A stretch of 64,000 nt of DNA, taken from Deinococcales bacterium (GTDB lineage: Bacteria; Deinococcota; Deinococci; Deinococcales; Trueperaceae). This document shows positions 1-8,944 of the stretch, one piece after another. Position 1 is the first letter of the stretch. Each line of letters starts with the position of its first letter. Both the position numbers and the translations under genes were made by a program. The notes beneath the pieces were generated by a model. The model had not been told where the DNA came from, ran no database searches, and saw only the letters and a program-made list of their open reading frames with translations. The stretch spans positions 22,248-86,247 of the forward strand of contig JAAYYF010000139.1 of assembly GCA_012515535.1 (NCBI GenBank), written 5' to 3'.

Positions 1-966
<966 letters not shown>

Positions 967-1004
967 CCGACCCGCACCCGTCCAACCTCCACCGGCCAGT
1001 CTGG

Positions 1005-1010
1005 TAGGAT
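1005..1010 (+). promoter_or_regulatory. Extended -10 box (TAGGAT) of the liv operon
   Basis: TGG precedes TAGGAT, giving an extended -10. The predicted transcription start is near 1017, leaving a leader of about 40 nt before livG. I see no convincing -35. Confidence 0.5.
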
Positions 1011-1057
1011 GCCCACGCATCAAACGCGCAACCAGCGCCATAGCGAGGTTCGAGGAC

Positions 1058-1915
1058 GTGTCGGATACCAACCCCGTACCCGGCTCGCTACCGCGTTCCA
1101 CCGGAACGCGGAGCGAAGCAGAATCCCCCGCCGCGCCGCCGCTACTGAGCATCCAGGGCTTGGTGAAGGACTTCGGCGGCCTGCGAGCCGTCAACCATTG
1201 CAGCTTCGACGTGGCCCGGGGCAGCATCACCGGGCTGATCGGCCCCAACGGCGCGGGTAAGACCACGCTGTTCAGCCTGGTGTCGGGCTTCTACCGGCCC
1301 GACGAGGGCCGCGTCTTCCTGGACGGCGAGGACGTCACCGGGCTGCCCTCGCACCTGATCTTCCGCAAGGGCCTGTCGCGCACCTTCCAGATCCCCCGCG
1401 AGCACAAGAGCATGACCGTGATGGAGAACCTCATGCTCGTGCCGAAGGGGCAGCTCGGCGAGCGCTTCTGGAACCCCGTGTTCCGCCCCGGCGCCGTGCG
1501 CGCCCAGGAGCGCCAGCTGCGCGAGAAGGCGCGCGAGGTGCTCGACTTCGTGGAGCTGTCGCACATGGCCGACCAGCCGGCCGGCGCCATGTCGGGCGGC
1601 CAGAAGAAGCTGCTGGAGCTGGCGCGCACGCTGATGGCCGACCCCAAGATCGTGCTGCTCGACGAGCCGGGCGCGGGCGTGAACCCCACGCTGATGGGCA
1701 AGATCCGCGAGAAGATCGAGCAGCTCAACCGCGAGCGCGGCATCACCTTCCTGCTCATCGAGCACGACATGCCGCTGGTGATGGGCCTGTGCGACCCGGT
1801 GGTGGTGATGAACCAGGGCAGCAAGCTCGTCAGCGGGCCGCCCGCCGTGGTCCGCACCGATCCGCGCGTTCTGGAAGCGTACCTGGGAGGTCAGTATGGC
1901 GCTCTTGAGGGTTGA
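1058..1915 (+). CDS. livG: Branched-chain amino acid ABC transporter ATPase LivG
   Basis: One of two cytoplasmic ATPases that drive uptake of branched-chain amino acids. The protein is 285 aa: a variable N-terminal tail of about 30 residues, then Walker A GPNGAGKTT, the signature MSGGQKKLLELAR and Walker B IVLLDEPGAGVNP. The long insert between Walker A and the signature is typical of LivG rather than LivF. Start is GTG at 1058 with a short GAGG just upstream. It opens the livG-F-H-M operon and overlaps livF by 20 nt. Confidence 0.93.
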   Translation: MSDTNPVPGSLPRSTGTRSEAESPAAPPLLSIQGLVKDFGGLRAVNHCSFDVARGSITGLIGPNGAGKTTLFSLVSGFYRPDEGRVFLDGEDVTGLPSHLIFRKGLSRTFQIPREHKSMTVMENLMLVPKGQLGERFWNPVFRPGAVRAQERQLREKAREVLDFVELSHMADQPAGAMSGGQKKLLELARTLMADPKIVLLDEPGAGVNPTLMGKIREKIEQLNRERGITFLLIEHDMPLVMGLCDPVVVMNQGSKLVSGPPAVVRTDPRVLEAYLGGQYGALEG

Positions 1916-2600
1916 GGACGTCCAGACCGGGTACGGCGAGATGCAGGTGCTGCGCGGCGTGAGCCTCACGGTGGCGCAGGACGAGATCGTCTCGATCGTG
2001 GGCCCCAACGGAGCCGGCAAGTCGACGGTCATGAAGCTCGTGTTCGGGCTGCTGAAGCCCTGGGAGGGGCGGGTCACCTTCGACGGCCGCGACATCTCCG
2101 GCATGGCGCCGGAGAAGCTCGTGCGCCTGGGGCTCTCCTACGTGCCGCAGGTCGACAACGTCTTCCCCACCCTCACCGTCGAGGAGAACCTCGAGATGGG
2201 CGGCTTCACCCGCACCGGCTCGCTACAGGAGCACAAGGAGCGCGTCTACGAGCTCTTCCCGCGCCTGGCCGAGCGACGACGCCAGCGGGCCGGCAAGATG
2301 TCGGGCGGCGAGCGCCAGATGGTGGCGATGGGGCGGGCGCTGATGCTCGACCCCAAGCTGCTGATGCTCGACGAGCCCTCCGCCGGCCTCGCGCCGCTGC
2401 TCGTCGACATGATCTTCGAGAAGGTCGTCGACATCAACAAGGCCGGCGTGGCGGTGTTGATGGTGGAACAGAACGCCAAGAAATCGCTCCAGCTCGCCGA
2501 CCGCGGCTACGTGCTGGCCACGGGCCAGAACCAGGTCGACGGCAAGGGCAGCGAGCTCCTCAGCGACCCCGAGGTCGCGCGCCTCTACCTAGGGGGTTGA
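1896..2600 (+). CDS. livF: Branched-chain amino acid ABC transporter ATPase LivF
   Basis: Second ATPase of the branched-chain amino acid importer, 234 aa, the usual LivF length. Walker A is GPNGAGKST, the signature MSGGERQMVAMGRALM and Walker B LLMLDEPSAGLAP; the H-loop region reads LMVEQNAKKSL, as in other LivF proteins. ATG at 1896 has a strong Shine-Dalgarno (GGGAGGTCA) lying inside the end of livG. Its stop overlaps the TTG start of livH (TTGA), indicating translational coupling. Confidence 0.94.
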   Translation: MALLRVEDVQTGYGEMQVLRGVSLTVAQDEIVSIVGPNGAGKSTVMKLVFGLLKPWEGRVTFDGRDISGMAPEKLVRLGLSYVPQVDNVFPTLTVEENLEMGGFTRTGSLQEHKERVYELFPRLAERRRQRAGKMSGGERQMVAMGRALMLDPKLLMLDEPSAGLAPLLVDMIFEKVVDINKAGVAVLMVEQNAKKSLQLADRGYVLATGQNQVDGKGSELLSDPEVARLYLGG

Positions 2601-3649
2601 CGGTGGTGCAAGGTAGCCAAGCCATGCGGCTGCGCCCCGGTGAGCGTTTCCAGCGCGTCATCGGCAGCCCGATCGCCATGTACGTCGTGCTCGGCCTGGT
2701 GCTGGTCGCGCTCGTGATCGCCGCGCAGGTCAAGGGCCTGAGCGGCAACCTCCTCTTCTCGCTCTTCGTGCGCGGCGTGCTGCTGGGCGGCACGCTGGCG
2801 CTCGGCGCGGTGGGCGTCACGCTGGTGTTCGCCGTGCTCAAGATGGCCAACTTCGCCCACGGCGACCTCATGACGCTCGGCGCCTACCTGGGGCTGATCG
2901 TGGTGGCGCTGCTGCCCAAGGGCGCGCCGTTGGCGCCGTTCTCGTTCGGCTACGAGTTCCTGGTGGCGTTCCTGCTGGTGGTACCGCTCGTGGGGCTGGT
3001 GGCGTTCGGCCTCGACCGGGTGGCGTTCCGGCCGCTGCGCGCCCGGCGCGCGCAGCCGATCATGTTCGCCATGGCCGCGCTGGGCCTGGCGTTCGGCATC
3101 CGCAGCCTGGTGTACATCTTCTGGGGCGCCGACTTCACCTTCTACTACTCCGGCCGGGCGCGGCCCGCGGTCGAGCTCTTCGCCGGCGTGCGCGTGCGCC
3201 CCGACCAGCTGTTCATCCTGGGCCTGGCGGTGGTGCTGATCGTGGGCGTCTACCTGCTGCTGGAGCGCACCAAGATCGGCAAGGCGATGCGCGCCACCGC
3301 CGACAACCCCGACCTGGCGCGCGTCAGCGGCATCGACACCGGCCGCGTGATCCTCTGGACGTGGCTGATCGGCGGCGGGCTGGCGGCGGCGGGCGGCATG
3401 CTCTACGGCCTCGACGTGCAGCTGCGCCCCGAGATGGGCTGGTGGCTGCTGCTGCCGCTGTTCGCCTCGGTCATCCTGGGCACCATCGGCAACGCCTACG
3501 GCGCCATGGCCGGCGCCTTCGTGATCGGCATCGTGTGGCAGATGAGCAGCGCGTTCATCAACCCGGCCTACGGGCACGGCATCGCCTTCCTGGTGATGGT
3601 GCTGGTGCTGCTCGTGCGGCCCGAGGGCCTGTTCGGGAAGCGGAGGTAG
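2597..3649 (+). CDS. livH: Branched-chain amino acid ABC transporter permease LivH
   Basis: Inner-membrane permease of the importer, 350 aa, with about eight hydrophobic segments and the family's ANFAHGDLMTLGAY motif near residue 89. TTG at 2597 overlaps the livF stop by four bases; in-frame GTG codons at 2603 and 2606 or ATG at 2624 are alternative starts. The length is slightly above the roughly 300 aa usual for LivH because of a charged N-terminal stretch before the first membrane helix. Confidence 0.9.
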   Translation: MTVVQGSQAMRLRPGERFQRVIGSPIAMYVVLGLVLVALVIAAQVKGLSGNLLFSLFVRGVLLGGTLALGAVGVTLVFAVLKMANFAHGDLMTLGAYLGLIVVALLPKGAPLAPFSFGYEFLVAFLLVVPLVGLVAFGLDRVAFRPLRARRAQPIMFAMAALGLAFGIRSLVYIFWGADFTFYYSGRARPAVELFAGVRVRPDQLFILGLAVVLIVGVYLLLERTKIGKAMRATADNPDLARVSGIDTGRVILWTWLIGGGLAAAGGMLYGLDVQLRPEMGWWLLLPLFASVILGTIGNAYGAMAGAFVIGIVWQMSSAFINPAYGHGIAFLVMVLVLLVRPEGLFGKRR

Positions 3650-3651
3650 CG

Positions 3652-4848
3652 ATGACCCCGGTCGTCCTCGCCAAGTCCGTCCTGCTGGGCGTCCCGCTGT
3701 GGCTGTTCGTGTCGAGCCTGCTCACCTTCAAGCCGGCGTGGCTCAAGCACCTGGTCTCGATCGCGGCGGGAGTGGCCGTGGCGCTGGCCATGGTCACGCT
3801 GATCCCCACCGGCATCCTCTCGTACATGACCACGTTCATCCTGATGGCGAGCATCTACGGCGTGCTCAGCCTCGGCCTGAACGTGCAGTGGGGCTACACG
3901 GGCCTCTTCAACATCGGCATCGCGGCGTTCTTCGCCATCGGCGCCTTCACCAGCGCCCTCGTCACCACCGTCAAGCCCACGGGCTTCAACGCCAGCTTCA
4001 CGCAGCAGGCGTTCGGCCTGGGGCTGCCGTTCTGGGTCGGCCTGCTGGCCGCCGGCCTGATGGCGGGCGTGCTGGCGTGGCTGATCGGCAAGCCCACGCT
4101 GCGCCTGCGCGACGACTACCTGGCCATCGCCACCATCGGCATCGCCGAGCTGGTACGCCTGGTGTTCCAGAACGAGCGCTGGCTGGCGAACGGGCCGCAG
4201 CCGCTGCGCGGCATCCCGCAGCCCGCCTCGTGCCTGGCCGGCAACGGCTGCAGCTGGCTGCCGGGCTTCGTGAACGACTTCTTCGCCCCCCTCACGCCGC
4301 GCGACTACCCGTTCGTCTACGTGGCCATCGTGGCGCTGGTGCTCTACGTCGTCTACCGCGTGCTCGAGCGCGCCATCCGCTCGCCGTGGGGGCGCGTGCT
4401 GCGCGCCGTGCGCGAGGAGGAGGCCTCGGCCGCCATGAACGGCAAGGACGTGGCGGCCTTCCGCATGCAGTCGTTCGTGGTGGGCGCGGTCATCATGGGC
4501 ATCGGCGGCGCGCTGTACGCCCACTACGTGGTCGCCATCGACTACGGCCACTTCGACCCGCTCTACGGCACCTTCCTGATCTGGGTGATGCTGATGCTGG
4601 GCGGCAGCGGCAACAACCGCGGCGCCATCCTGGGCGCCTTCGTGGTGTGGGGCATCTGGTCGGGCACGAGCTTCGTCGTCGACCTGCTGCGCCCCACGCT
4701 GGCGGCCATCTCCCCCGACCTGCCGTCGCGCGGCCCCTACATCCGCTTCTTCCTGATCTCGCTGCTGATGCTCTTCATCGTCCTCTACCGCCCGATGGGC
4801 ATCCTCCGCGAGGAGAAGGTCGTCTCCCTGGACCGCGACCTGGCCTGA
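3652..4848 (+). CDS. livM: Branched-chain amino acid ABC transporter permease LivM
   Basis: Second permease of the importer, 398 aa, with hydrophobic segments throughout and the typical LGLNVQWGYTGLFNIGIAAFF segment of LivM near residue 67 (not quoted in full). The start is ATG at 3652, two bases after the livH stop and preceded by GGAGGT; the frame stays open further upstream, but that part lies inside livH. It is the last gene of the plus-strand operon, and an 11-bp hairpin follows at 4905-4939. Confidence 0.92.
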   Translation: MTPVVLAKSVLLGVPLWLFVSSLLTFKPAWLKHLVSIAAGVAVALAMVTLIPTGILSYMTTFILMASIYGVLSLGLNVQWGYTGLFNIGIAAFFAIGAFTSALVTTVKPTGFNASFTQQAFGLGLPFWVGLLAAGLMAGVLAWLIGKPTLRLRDDYLAIATIGIAELVRLVFQNERWLANGPQPLRGIPQPASCLAGNGCSWLPGFVNDFFAPLTPRDYPFVYVAIVALVLYVVYRVLERAIRSPWGRVLRAVREEEASAAMNGKDVAAFRMQSFVVGAVIMGIGGALYAHYVVAIDYGHFDPLYGTFLIWVMLMLGGSGNNRGAILGAFVVWGIWSGTSFVVDLLRPTLAAISPDLPSRGPYIRFFLISLLMLFIVLYRPMGILREEKVVSLDRDLA

Positions 4849-4904
4849 TCCCGCCCACGCGCCCTGAAGCGCGCCACGCGGGCACCTGAGACGAGACCGT
4901 CGAG

Positions 4905-4939
4905 GAGCGCGCGCCACCCACCCGGGCCGGCGCGCGCTC
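4905..4939 (+). terminator. Hairpin terminator after livM
   Basis: A perfect 11-bp stem (4905-4915 with 4929-4939) around a 13-nt loop, 56 nt past the livM stop. No T-tract follows, only TACTTCG, as with most hairpins in this window. Confidence 0.55.
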
Positions 4940-5153
4940 TACTTCGCCCCTCACGAGAACGGTCCCAGCGGCCCCAGGCGCGCCCCGGAGACCAGCCCAG
5001 CGCCTACCCCCAACCGCGCGAGCGCTCCGCCCGCCCCCACCGCCTCTCATGCCCCCTGGAGCCGCGCGAGGCGGCGCCACCCCTACACGACCCCCCGGAC
5101 GCCCCACGCCCCCGTCGCCACCACCCCTGCCTCGCCCCGACGCCCGGGAGCCT

Positions 5154-5235
5154 GTGGGGCGGGCGCGCGGCGCCGGTGACCCGTAACCTCCCCGAAGCGA
5201 GGTTCAGGGTCACCGGCGCCGCGCGCCCGCCCCAC
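5154..5235. repeat. Long inverted repeat with 37-bp arms
   Basis: Left arm 5154-5190 pairs with right arm 5199-5235 with only two adjacent mismatched positions (5183-5184 against 5205-5206), around an 8-nt loop CCCGAAGC. The arms contain GCGCGGCGCCGGTGAC and its complement. It is far longer than a terminator stem, has no T-tract, and lies between two convergent genes. It resembles a REP/MITE-type palindromic element, but I see no second copy in this window. Confidence 0.85.
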
Positions 5236-5285
5236 CCCCACGCCCCCGCCCAAGACCGAGGCCAGGAGCGCTGACCGCCCCAAGC

Positions 5286-5318
5286 GAGGGGCGCCCGGGA
5301 CAGAACCCGGGCGCCCTC
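5286..5318 (-). terminator. Hairpin, probable terminator of the minus-strand binding-protein gene
   Basis: An 11-bp G+C stem (5289-5299 with 5306-5316), extended by two pairs after a one-base bulge, around the loop ACAGAA. It lies 40 nt past the stop of the minus-strand gene. No T-run on either strand, so termination is inferred from position and stem strength. Confidence 0.45.
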
Positions 5319-5357
5319 GACCGTTGGCCTTATGGCCGCCGCGAAGCCTGGTTGCGA

Positions 5358-6617
5358 TTACTCGGTGGGGATCTCCGAGCCGGTCTGGACCTGGACGCTC
5401 ACGATGTCGCCGCCCACGTACTGCCAGATCTCGACGGGCGTCACGACGTCGCCGAGGTCGTCGAAGTCGACCTCGCCGGCGGCGCCGGTGTAGTTGATGG
5501 CGGTGCCTTCCGCGAGGAGCTGCATGGCGCGCTCGAACTCGCCCACGCCGACGACCTCGCCGTCGGGGTTGGCGACCTCGCGCATGCGCTCGCGCACGTT
5601 GTCGCTGTTGACCTCGACGCCGTCGACGATGGCCTTGGCGATGGCCAGGCCGATCACGGCCATGCCGTCGTAGGCGGTGTCGATGTACGGCAGCGGCGGG
5701 CGCTCGCCGTACTTGGCCTCGAAGGCGTCGGAGAACGCCACGTAGCCGCCCCACTCGGGGTCGGCGCCGGGGGCGGTGCCGTAGAGCCCCTCGACCACGT
5801 CGGCGCCGACGGCGCCGATGATGTCGACCGACTTGGTGCCGTCGGTGAACTGCCAGCTGTTGTAGCCGAAGAGGTCACGCGCTTCCGCCATGTAGACGGT
5901 GGCCTGGCCCGGGTAGCTGGCGGAGAGCACGACGCCGGGGTCGCCGGCGAGCGCCTGCTCGAGGAGCGCGGCGTAGGTCGGCTGCGGCTCCTCGGGGTGC
6001 GCCACCTTGGCGGTGATGGTGCCGCCGCGGGCGGTGAAGGCCCGCTCGAAGGCGTCGGCGAGGCCCTGGCCGTAGGGGTTGTTCACGTAGATGATGGCGG
6101 CGGTGTCGAAGGAGTGGCCCTCGACGATCTCGCCGCGGGCGAGCTGGGCGCCGACGATGCCCTGCAGGGCGTCGGAGGCGACCGTACGGAAGATGTAGTC
6201 GCCGTCGTCGGGCAGCATGGCCACGAGCGGCGAGGTGGAGGCGGGCGACACCATGATCACGCCGCTGGGGATGGCGACCGACTCGGCCACCGACACCGTG
6301 ACGCCGCTCGAGAGAGCGCCCACGATGGCGATCACGCCGTCGGTGTTGACGAGCTTGCGGGCGCGGTCGACGCCGACGGACGGCACCGTGGCGCTGTCCT
6401 CGGTGACGAGCTCGACGATGGGGCCGCCGAGCACCGCCGAGGCGGCGGCGTTCAGCTCATCGACGGCGAGCATGACGCCGTTGTTGATGGCGGGGCCGAA
6501 CTCGGCCAGCGCGCCGGTGAACGCCATGAGCGAGCCGACCTTGGACACGGGCGGGGTCTGCGCCGACGCGAAGCCGACGAGCGCAGCGACGAGAAGCCAA
6601 ACCAACCTCTTCTGCAC
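5358..6617 (-). CDS. livK: Branched-chain amino acid ABC transporter substrate-binding protein
   Basis: Periplasmic or surface binding protein that feeds branched-chain amino acids or amides to a Liv-type importer. The 419-aa protein starts with a signal peptide (MQKRLVWLLVAALVGFASAQ) and shows the periplasmic-binding type I features LMAFTGALAEFGPA, IAIVGALSSGVT, VNNPYGQGLA and PYIDTAYDGM. GTG at 6617 has a strong Shine-Dalgarno (AGGAGGAG) and a near-consensus promoter of its own at 6671-6699. It faces the livGFHM operon and so is expressed separately from the permease and ATPases. Confidence 0.93.
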   Translation of the reverse strand: MQKRLVWLLVAALVGFASAQTPPVSKVGSLMAFTGALAEFGPAINNGVMLAVDELNAAASAVLGGPIVELVTEDSATVPSVGVDRARKLVNTDGVIAIVGALSSGVTVSVAESVAIPSGVIMVSPASTSPLVAMLPDDGDYIFRTVASDALQGIVGAQLARGEIVEGHSFDTAAIIYVNNPYGQGLADAFERAFTARGGTITAKVAHPEEPQPTYAALLEQALAGDPGVVLSASYPGQATVYMAEARDLFGYNSWQFTDGTKSVDIIGAVGADVVEGLYGTAPGADPEWGGYVAFSDAFEAKYGERPPLPYIDTAYDGMAVIGLAIAKAIVDGVEVNSDNVRERMREVANPDGEVVGVGEFERAMQLLAEGTAINYTGAAGEVDFDDLGDVVTPVEIWQYVGGDIVSVQVQTGSEIPTE

Positions 6618-6670
6618 GTTCTCCTCCTAGGGTGACGAACGTCGAGTTGTAGACCTGCGGCGGTTGACGC

Positions 6671-6699
6671 ATCGTAAGGAACCCCATATTCCCTGTCAA
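6671..6699 (-). promoter_or_regulatory. Sigma-70-type promoter of livK
   Basis: On the minus strand, TTGACA (6699-6694), a 17-nt spacer and TACGAT (6676-6671). The predicted start near 6664 gives a leader of about 47 nt with a Shine-Dalgarno. Confidence 0.8.
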
Positions 6700-6830
6700 C
6701 GCCGCTCTGGGGCGGACGAAGGAACGGTGAAGGCGGGCTGAGGAACGCACGGGCGGAGCGCGACCCCGCACTCGTGCACGCGGAAGTGACCAAACGTCAC
6801 CCCGAACCTGAACATCCGGACGCTTCCTGC

Positions 6831-6858
6831 TTGACAGATGCCCACCATGTGCTACCGT
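6831..6858 (+). promoter_or_regulatory. Sigma-70-type promoter of glnA
   Basis: TTGACA (6831-6836), a 16-nt spacer and TACCGT (6853-6858). The start near 6865 gives a leader of about 68 nt. It diverges from the livK promoter; the 315-nt gap 6618-6932 holds these two promoters and no gene. Confidence 0.7.
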
Positions 6859-6881
6859 TTCGTCGGACGTCATGTTGCAGA

Positions 6882-6895
6882 TGGCCACTTGGCCA
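6882..6895. promoter_or_regulatory. Small inverted repeat in the glnA leader
   Basis: TGGCCA-CT-TGGCCA lies about 20 nt downstream of the predicted glnA transcription start, in a suitable place for a repressor such as a GlnR-type regulator. The sequence does not match a known GlnR site that I can name. Confidence 0.3.
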
Positions 6896-6932
6896 GGCAG
6901 GCGTCAGAGAGACGAACCACCTAGGAGGCGTT

Positions 6933-8273
6933 GTGGCTTACGACCGGCAAGACGTCATGCAGCTCCTCAAGGAACACGACGTAGCGTTCCTTAGGCTCCA
7001 GTTCACCGACATCCTCGGACGCAACAAGAACGTCGAGGTGCCGGCCTCCCAGTTCGAGAAGGCGCTCGACGGCGAGATCATGTTCGACGGCTCGTCGATC
7101 CAGGGCTTCACCCGCATCGAGGAGTCCGACATGCTGCTGCGGCCGGACTTCGACACGTTCCTGCTCCTGCCGCCGGCCATCGAGGGCAACGTGCCCGGCC
7201 AGGTGGCGCGCTTCATCTGCGAGATCGACCAGCCCGACGGCACGCCCTTCCCCGGCGACCCGCGCCAGGTGCTCAAGCGTCAGATCGAGAGGCTGCGCGC
7301 CATGGGCTACGACGACCTCTACATCGGCGTCGAGCCCGAGTTCTACCTGTTCAAGCGCACGCCCGACGGCGCTCCCACGGTCGTCACCAACGACGGCGCC
7401 GGCTACTTCGACCTGGCGCCCGTCGACCGCGGCGAGGACGCGCGGCGCGACATGGTCAACGCGCTCGTCGAGCTGGGCTTCGAGATCGAGGCGGCGCACC
7501 ACGAGGTGGGCCCGGGCCAGCACGAGATCGACTTCAAGTACGCCGACGCGGTGAAGACCGCCGACGCCATCCAGACGTTCCGCACCGTGGTCAAGCGCAT
7601 CGCCATGAACCACGGGCTGCACGCCACCTTCATGCCCAAGCCCGTGGAGGGGCTGGCCGGCTCCGGGATGCACACCCACATGAGCATCTTCAAGGACGGC
7701 AGGAACGCCTTCTTCGACCCTGACGCCGAGTACCAGCTGAGCCGCGAGGCGCTCGCCTGGATCGGCGGCGTGCTCGAGCACGCCCCGGGCATGGTGGCCG
7801 TCACCAACCCCACGGTGAACAGCTACAAGCGCCTGGTGCCGGGCCACGAGGCGCCCACCAACATCGCCTGGTCGGTGTCGAACCGCAGCGCCATGATCCG
7901 CATCCCGGCTCGGCGCGGCAACAGCACCCGCGCCGAGCTGCGCATGCCCGACCCGTCGGCCAACCCCTACCTGGCGCTGGCGGCCATCGCGGCGGCGGGC
8001 ATCGACGGCCTGCAGCGCGACGTGGTCCCGCCGCCCCCGATCAACCGCAACATCTACCAGATGAGCGTGCGCGACCGCCGGCGCCACAAGATCAAGGACC
8101 TGCCCATGAACCTGCGTGAGGCGGTGGCCAGCCTGCGCCGCGACCGCGTGATCGCCGAGGCGCTGGGCGACCACGTGTTCAAGGGCCTGGTCGAGGCCAA
8201 GACCCAGGAGTACGACGAGTACCGCATCGCCGTGCACGACTGGGAGCGCGAGCGCTACCTGGCGGAGTACTGA
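6933..8273 (+). CDS. glnA: Glutamine synthetase, type I
   Basis: Makes glutamine from glutamate, ammonia and ATP. The protein is 446 aa, the length of the short GSI-alpha class (Bacillus-like) that lacks the adenylylation insert. Motifs include MFDGSSIQGF, VEPEFYLF, the GPGQHEIDF ATP/metal region, MPKPVEGLAGSGMHTH, NPTVNSYKRLVPG and RRGNSTRAELRMPDPSANPY. I chose GTG at 6933 because it follows a strong CTAGGAGGCG ribosome site and gives the usual N-terminus (AYDRQDVMQLLKEH); the frame is open further upstream, but that part covers the promoter. Confidence 0.96.
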   Translation: MAYDRQDVMQLLKEHDVAFLRLQFTDILGRNKNVEVPASQFEKALDGEIMFDGSSIQGFTRIEESDMLLRPDFDTFLLLPPAIEGNVPGQVARFICEIDQPDGTPFPGDPRQVLKRQIERLRAMGYDDLYIGVEPEFYLFKRTPDGAPTVVTNDGAGYFDLAPVDRGEDARRDMVNALVELGFEIEAAHHEVGPGQHEIDFKYADAVKTADAIQTFRTVVKRIAMNHGLHATFMPKPVEGLAGSGMHTHMSIFKDGRNAFFDPDAEYQLSREALAWIGGVLEHAPGMVAVTNPTVNSYKRLVPGHEAPTNIAWSVSNRSAMIRIPARRGNSTRAELRMPDPSANPYLALAAIAAAGIDGLQRDVVPPPPINRNIYQMSVRDRRRHKIKDLPMNLREAVASLRRDRVIAEALGDHVFKGLVEAKTQEYDEYRIAVHDWERERYLAEY

Positions 8274-8281
8274 CGGCCGGG

Positions 8282-8315
8282 GCCGGCGGCCGGCGGCCCC
8301 GCGCCGGCCGCCGGC
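8282..8315 (+). terminator. GC-rich hairpin after glnA
   Basis: A 14-bp stem (8282-8295 with 8302-8315) around a 6-nt loop, 9 nt past the glnA stop. There is no T-tract. Confidence 0.6.
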
Positions 8316-8351
8316 GCCTCCCATCCGACGCCCGGCCCCGCCCCGGCTTGC

Positions 8352-8357
8352 GATACT
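8352..8357 (+). promoter_or_regulatory. Leaderless -10 box of ruvC (GATACT)
   Basis: Seven bases separate this hexamer from the GTG start, so the transcript would begin at or next to the start codon. Confidence 0.55.
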
Positions 8358-8364
8358 CGGACGC

Positions 8365-8895
8365 GTGAGAGCTTCGGACCGAGACCCCACGGCGCGCGCC
8401 GCCCGGGTCCGCCCCTTCCGCGTGCTCGGGGTGGACCCGGGCCTCGCCAACCTCGGCCTGGGGGTCGTCGAGGAGGAGCGGCGCGAGGCGCGGCTCGTGG
8501 CCAGCGAGCTGGTGACGACCTCGCCGCGCATGGCGCAAGCCGAGCGCCTGCTCGAGATCCGCGTCCGCCTGCAGGCGTTCGTGACCGCGCACGCGCCCCA
8601 CGCGCTGGCCATCGAGTCGCAGTTCCTGAGCCGGCAGCGCGACGTGTCGTTCCGCGTGGGCCAGGCCGTGGGCGTGGTGCTCCTCACCGCCGCCGAGCTC
8701 GGCCTGAGCGTCCACGAGTACGGTCCCTCGCAGGTGAAGCAGGCGCTGGTGGGCACCGGGCGCGCCGACAAGGCGCAGGTGGCGTTCATGGTGCGGGCGC
8801 TGCTGAAGCTGCCCGCCACGCCCAAGAGCGACCACGTCGCCGACGCCCTGGCGCTGGCGCTCACCCACCTGCAGAGCCGCCGCGTGCCGGGCTGA
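8365..8895 (+). CDS. ruvC: Holliday junction endonuclease RuvC
   Basis: Resolves four-way recombination junctions together with RuvAB. The 176-aa protein has an N-terminal extension of about 18 residues and then the RNase H-like core. Acidic catalytic residues are visible at D24 (GVDPG), E84 (AIESQF) and D156/D160 (KSDHVADALA). GTG at 8365 has no Shine-Dalgarno but a -10 box seven bases upstream, so it is probably leaderless. The gene stands alone, without ruvA or ruvB nearby. Confidence 0.92.
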   Translation: MRASDRDPTARAARVRPFRVLGVDPGLANLGLGVVEEERREARLVASELVTTSPRMAQAERLLEIRVRLQAFVTAHAPHALAIESQFLSRQRDVSFRVGQAVGVVLLTAAELGLSVHEYGPSQVKQALVGTGRADKAQVAFMVRALLKLPATPKSDHVADALALALTHLQSRRVPG

Positions 8896-8944
8896 GCCTC
8901 ACACCCGCGGCGCGAACGCGCCCCGACCGCGGTTCGGCCGCGTC

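Larger units (their letters stand above)
4849..5357. other. 509-bp convergent intergenic region with three hairpins
   Basis: No gene is supported here; open frames are low-complexity Pro/Arg/Gly strings. The stretch separates livM (plus) from the binding-protein gene (minus) and holds three inverted repeats, listed separately: a probable liv terminator, a 37-bp-arm inverted repeat, and a probable terminator for the minus-strand gene. Confidence 0.8.

Noticed and set aside
1009..1260. 83-aa frame over the livG leader
   Set aside because: Its ATG lies inside the -10 box TAGGAT and the frame runs through livG in another phase; it is a shadow.
5352..6635. 427-aa plus-strand frame opposite livK
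   Set aside because: It is antisense to a clear binding-protein gene and has a His/Asp/Gly/Val-rich composition typical of antisense shadows.
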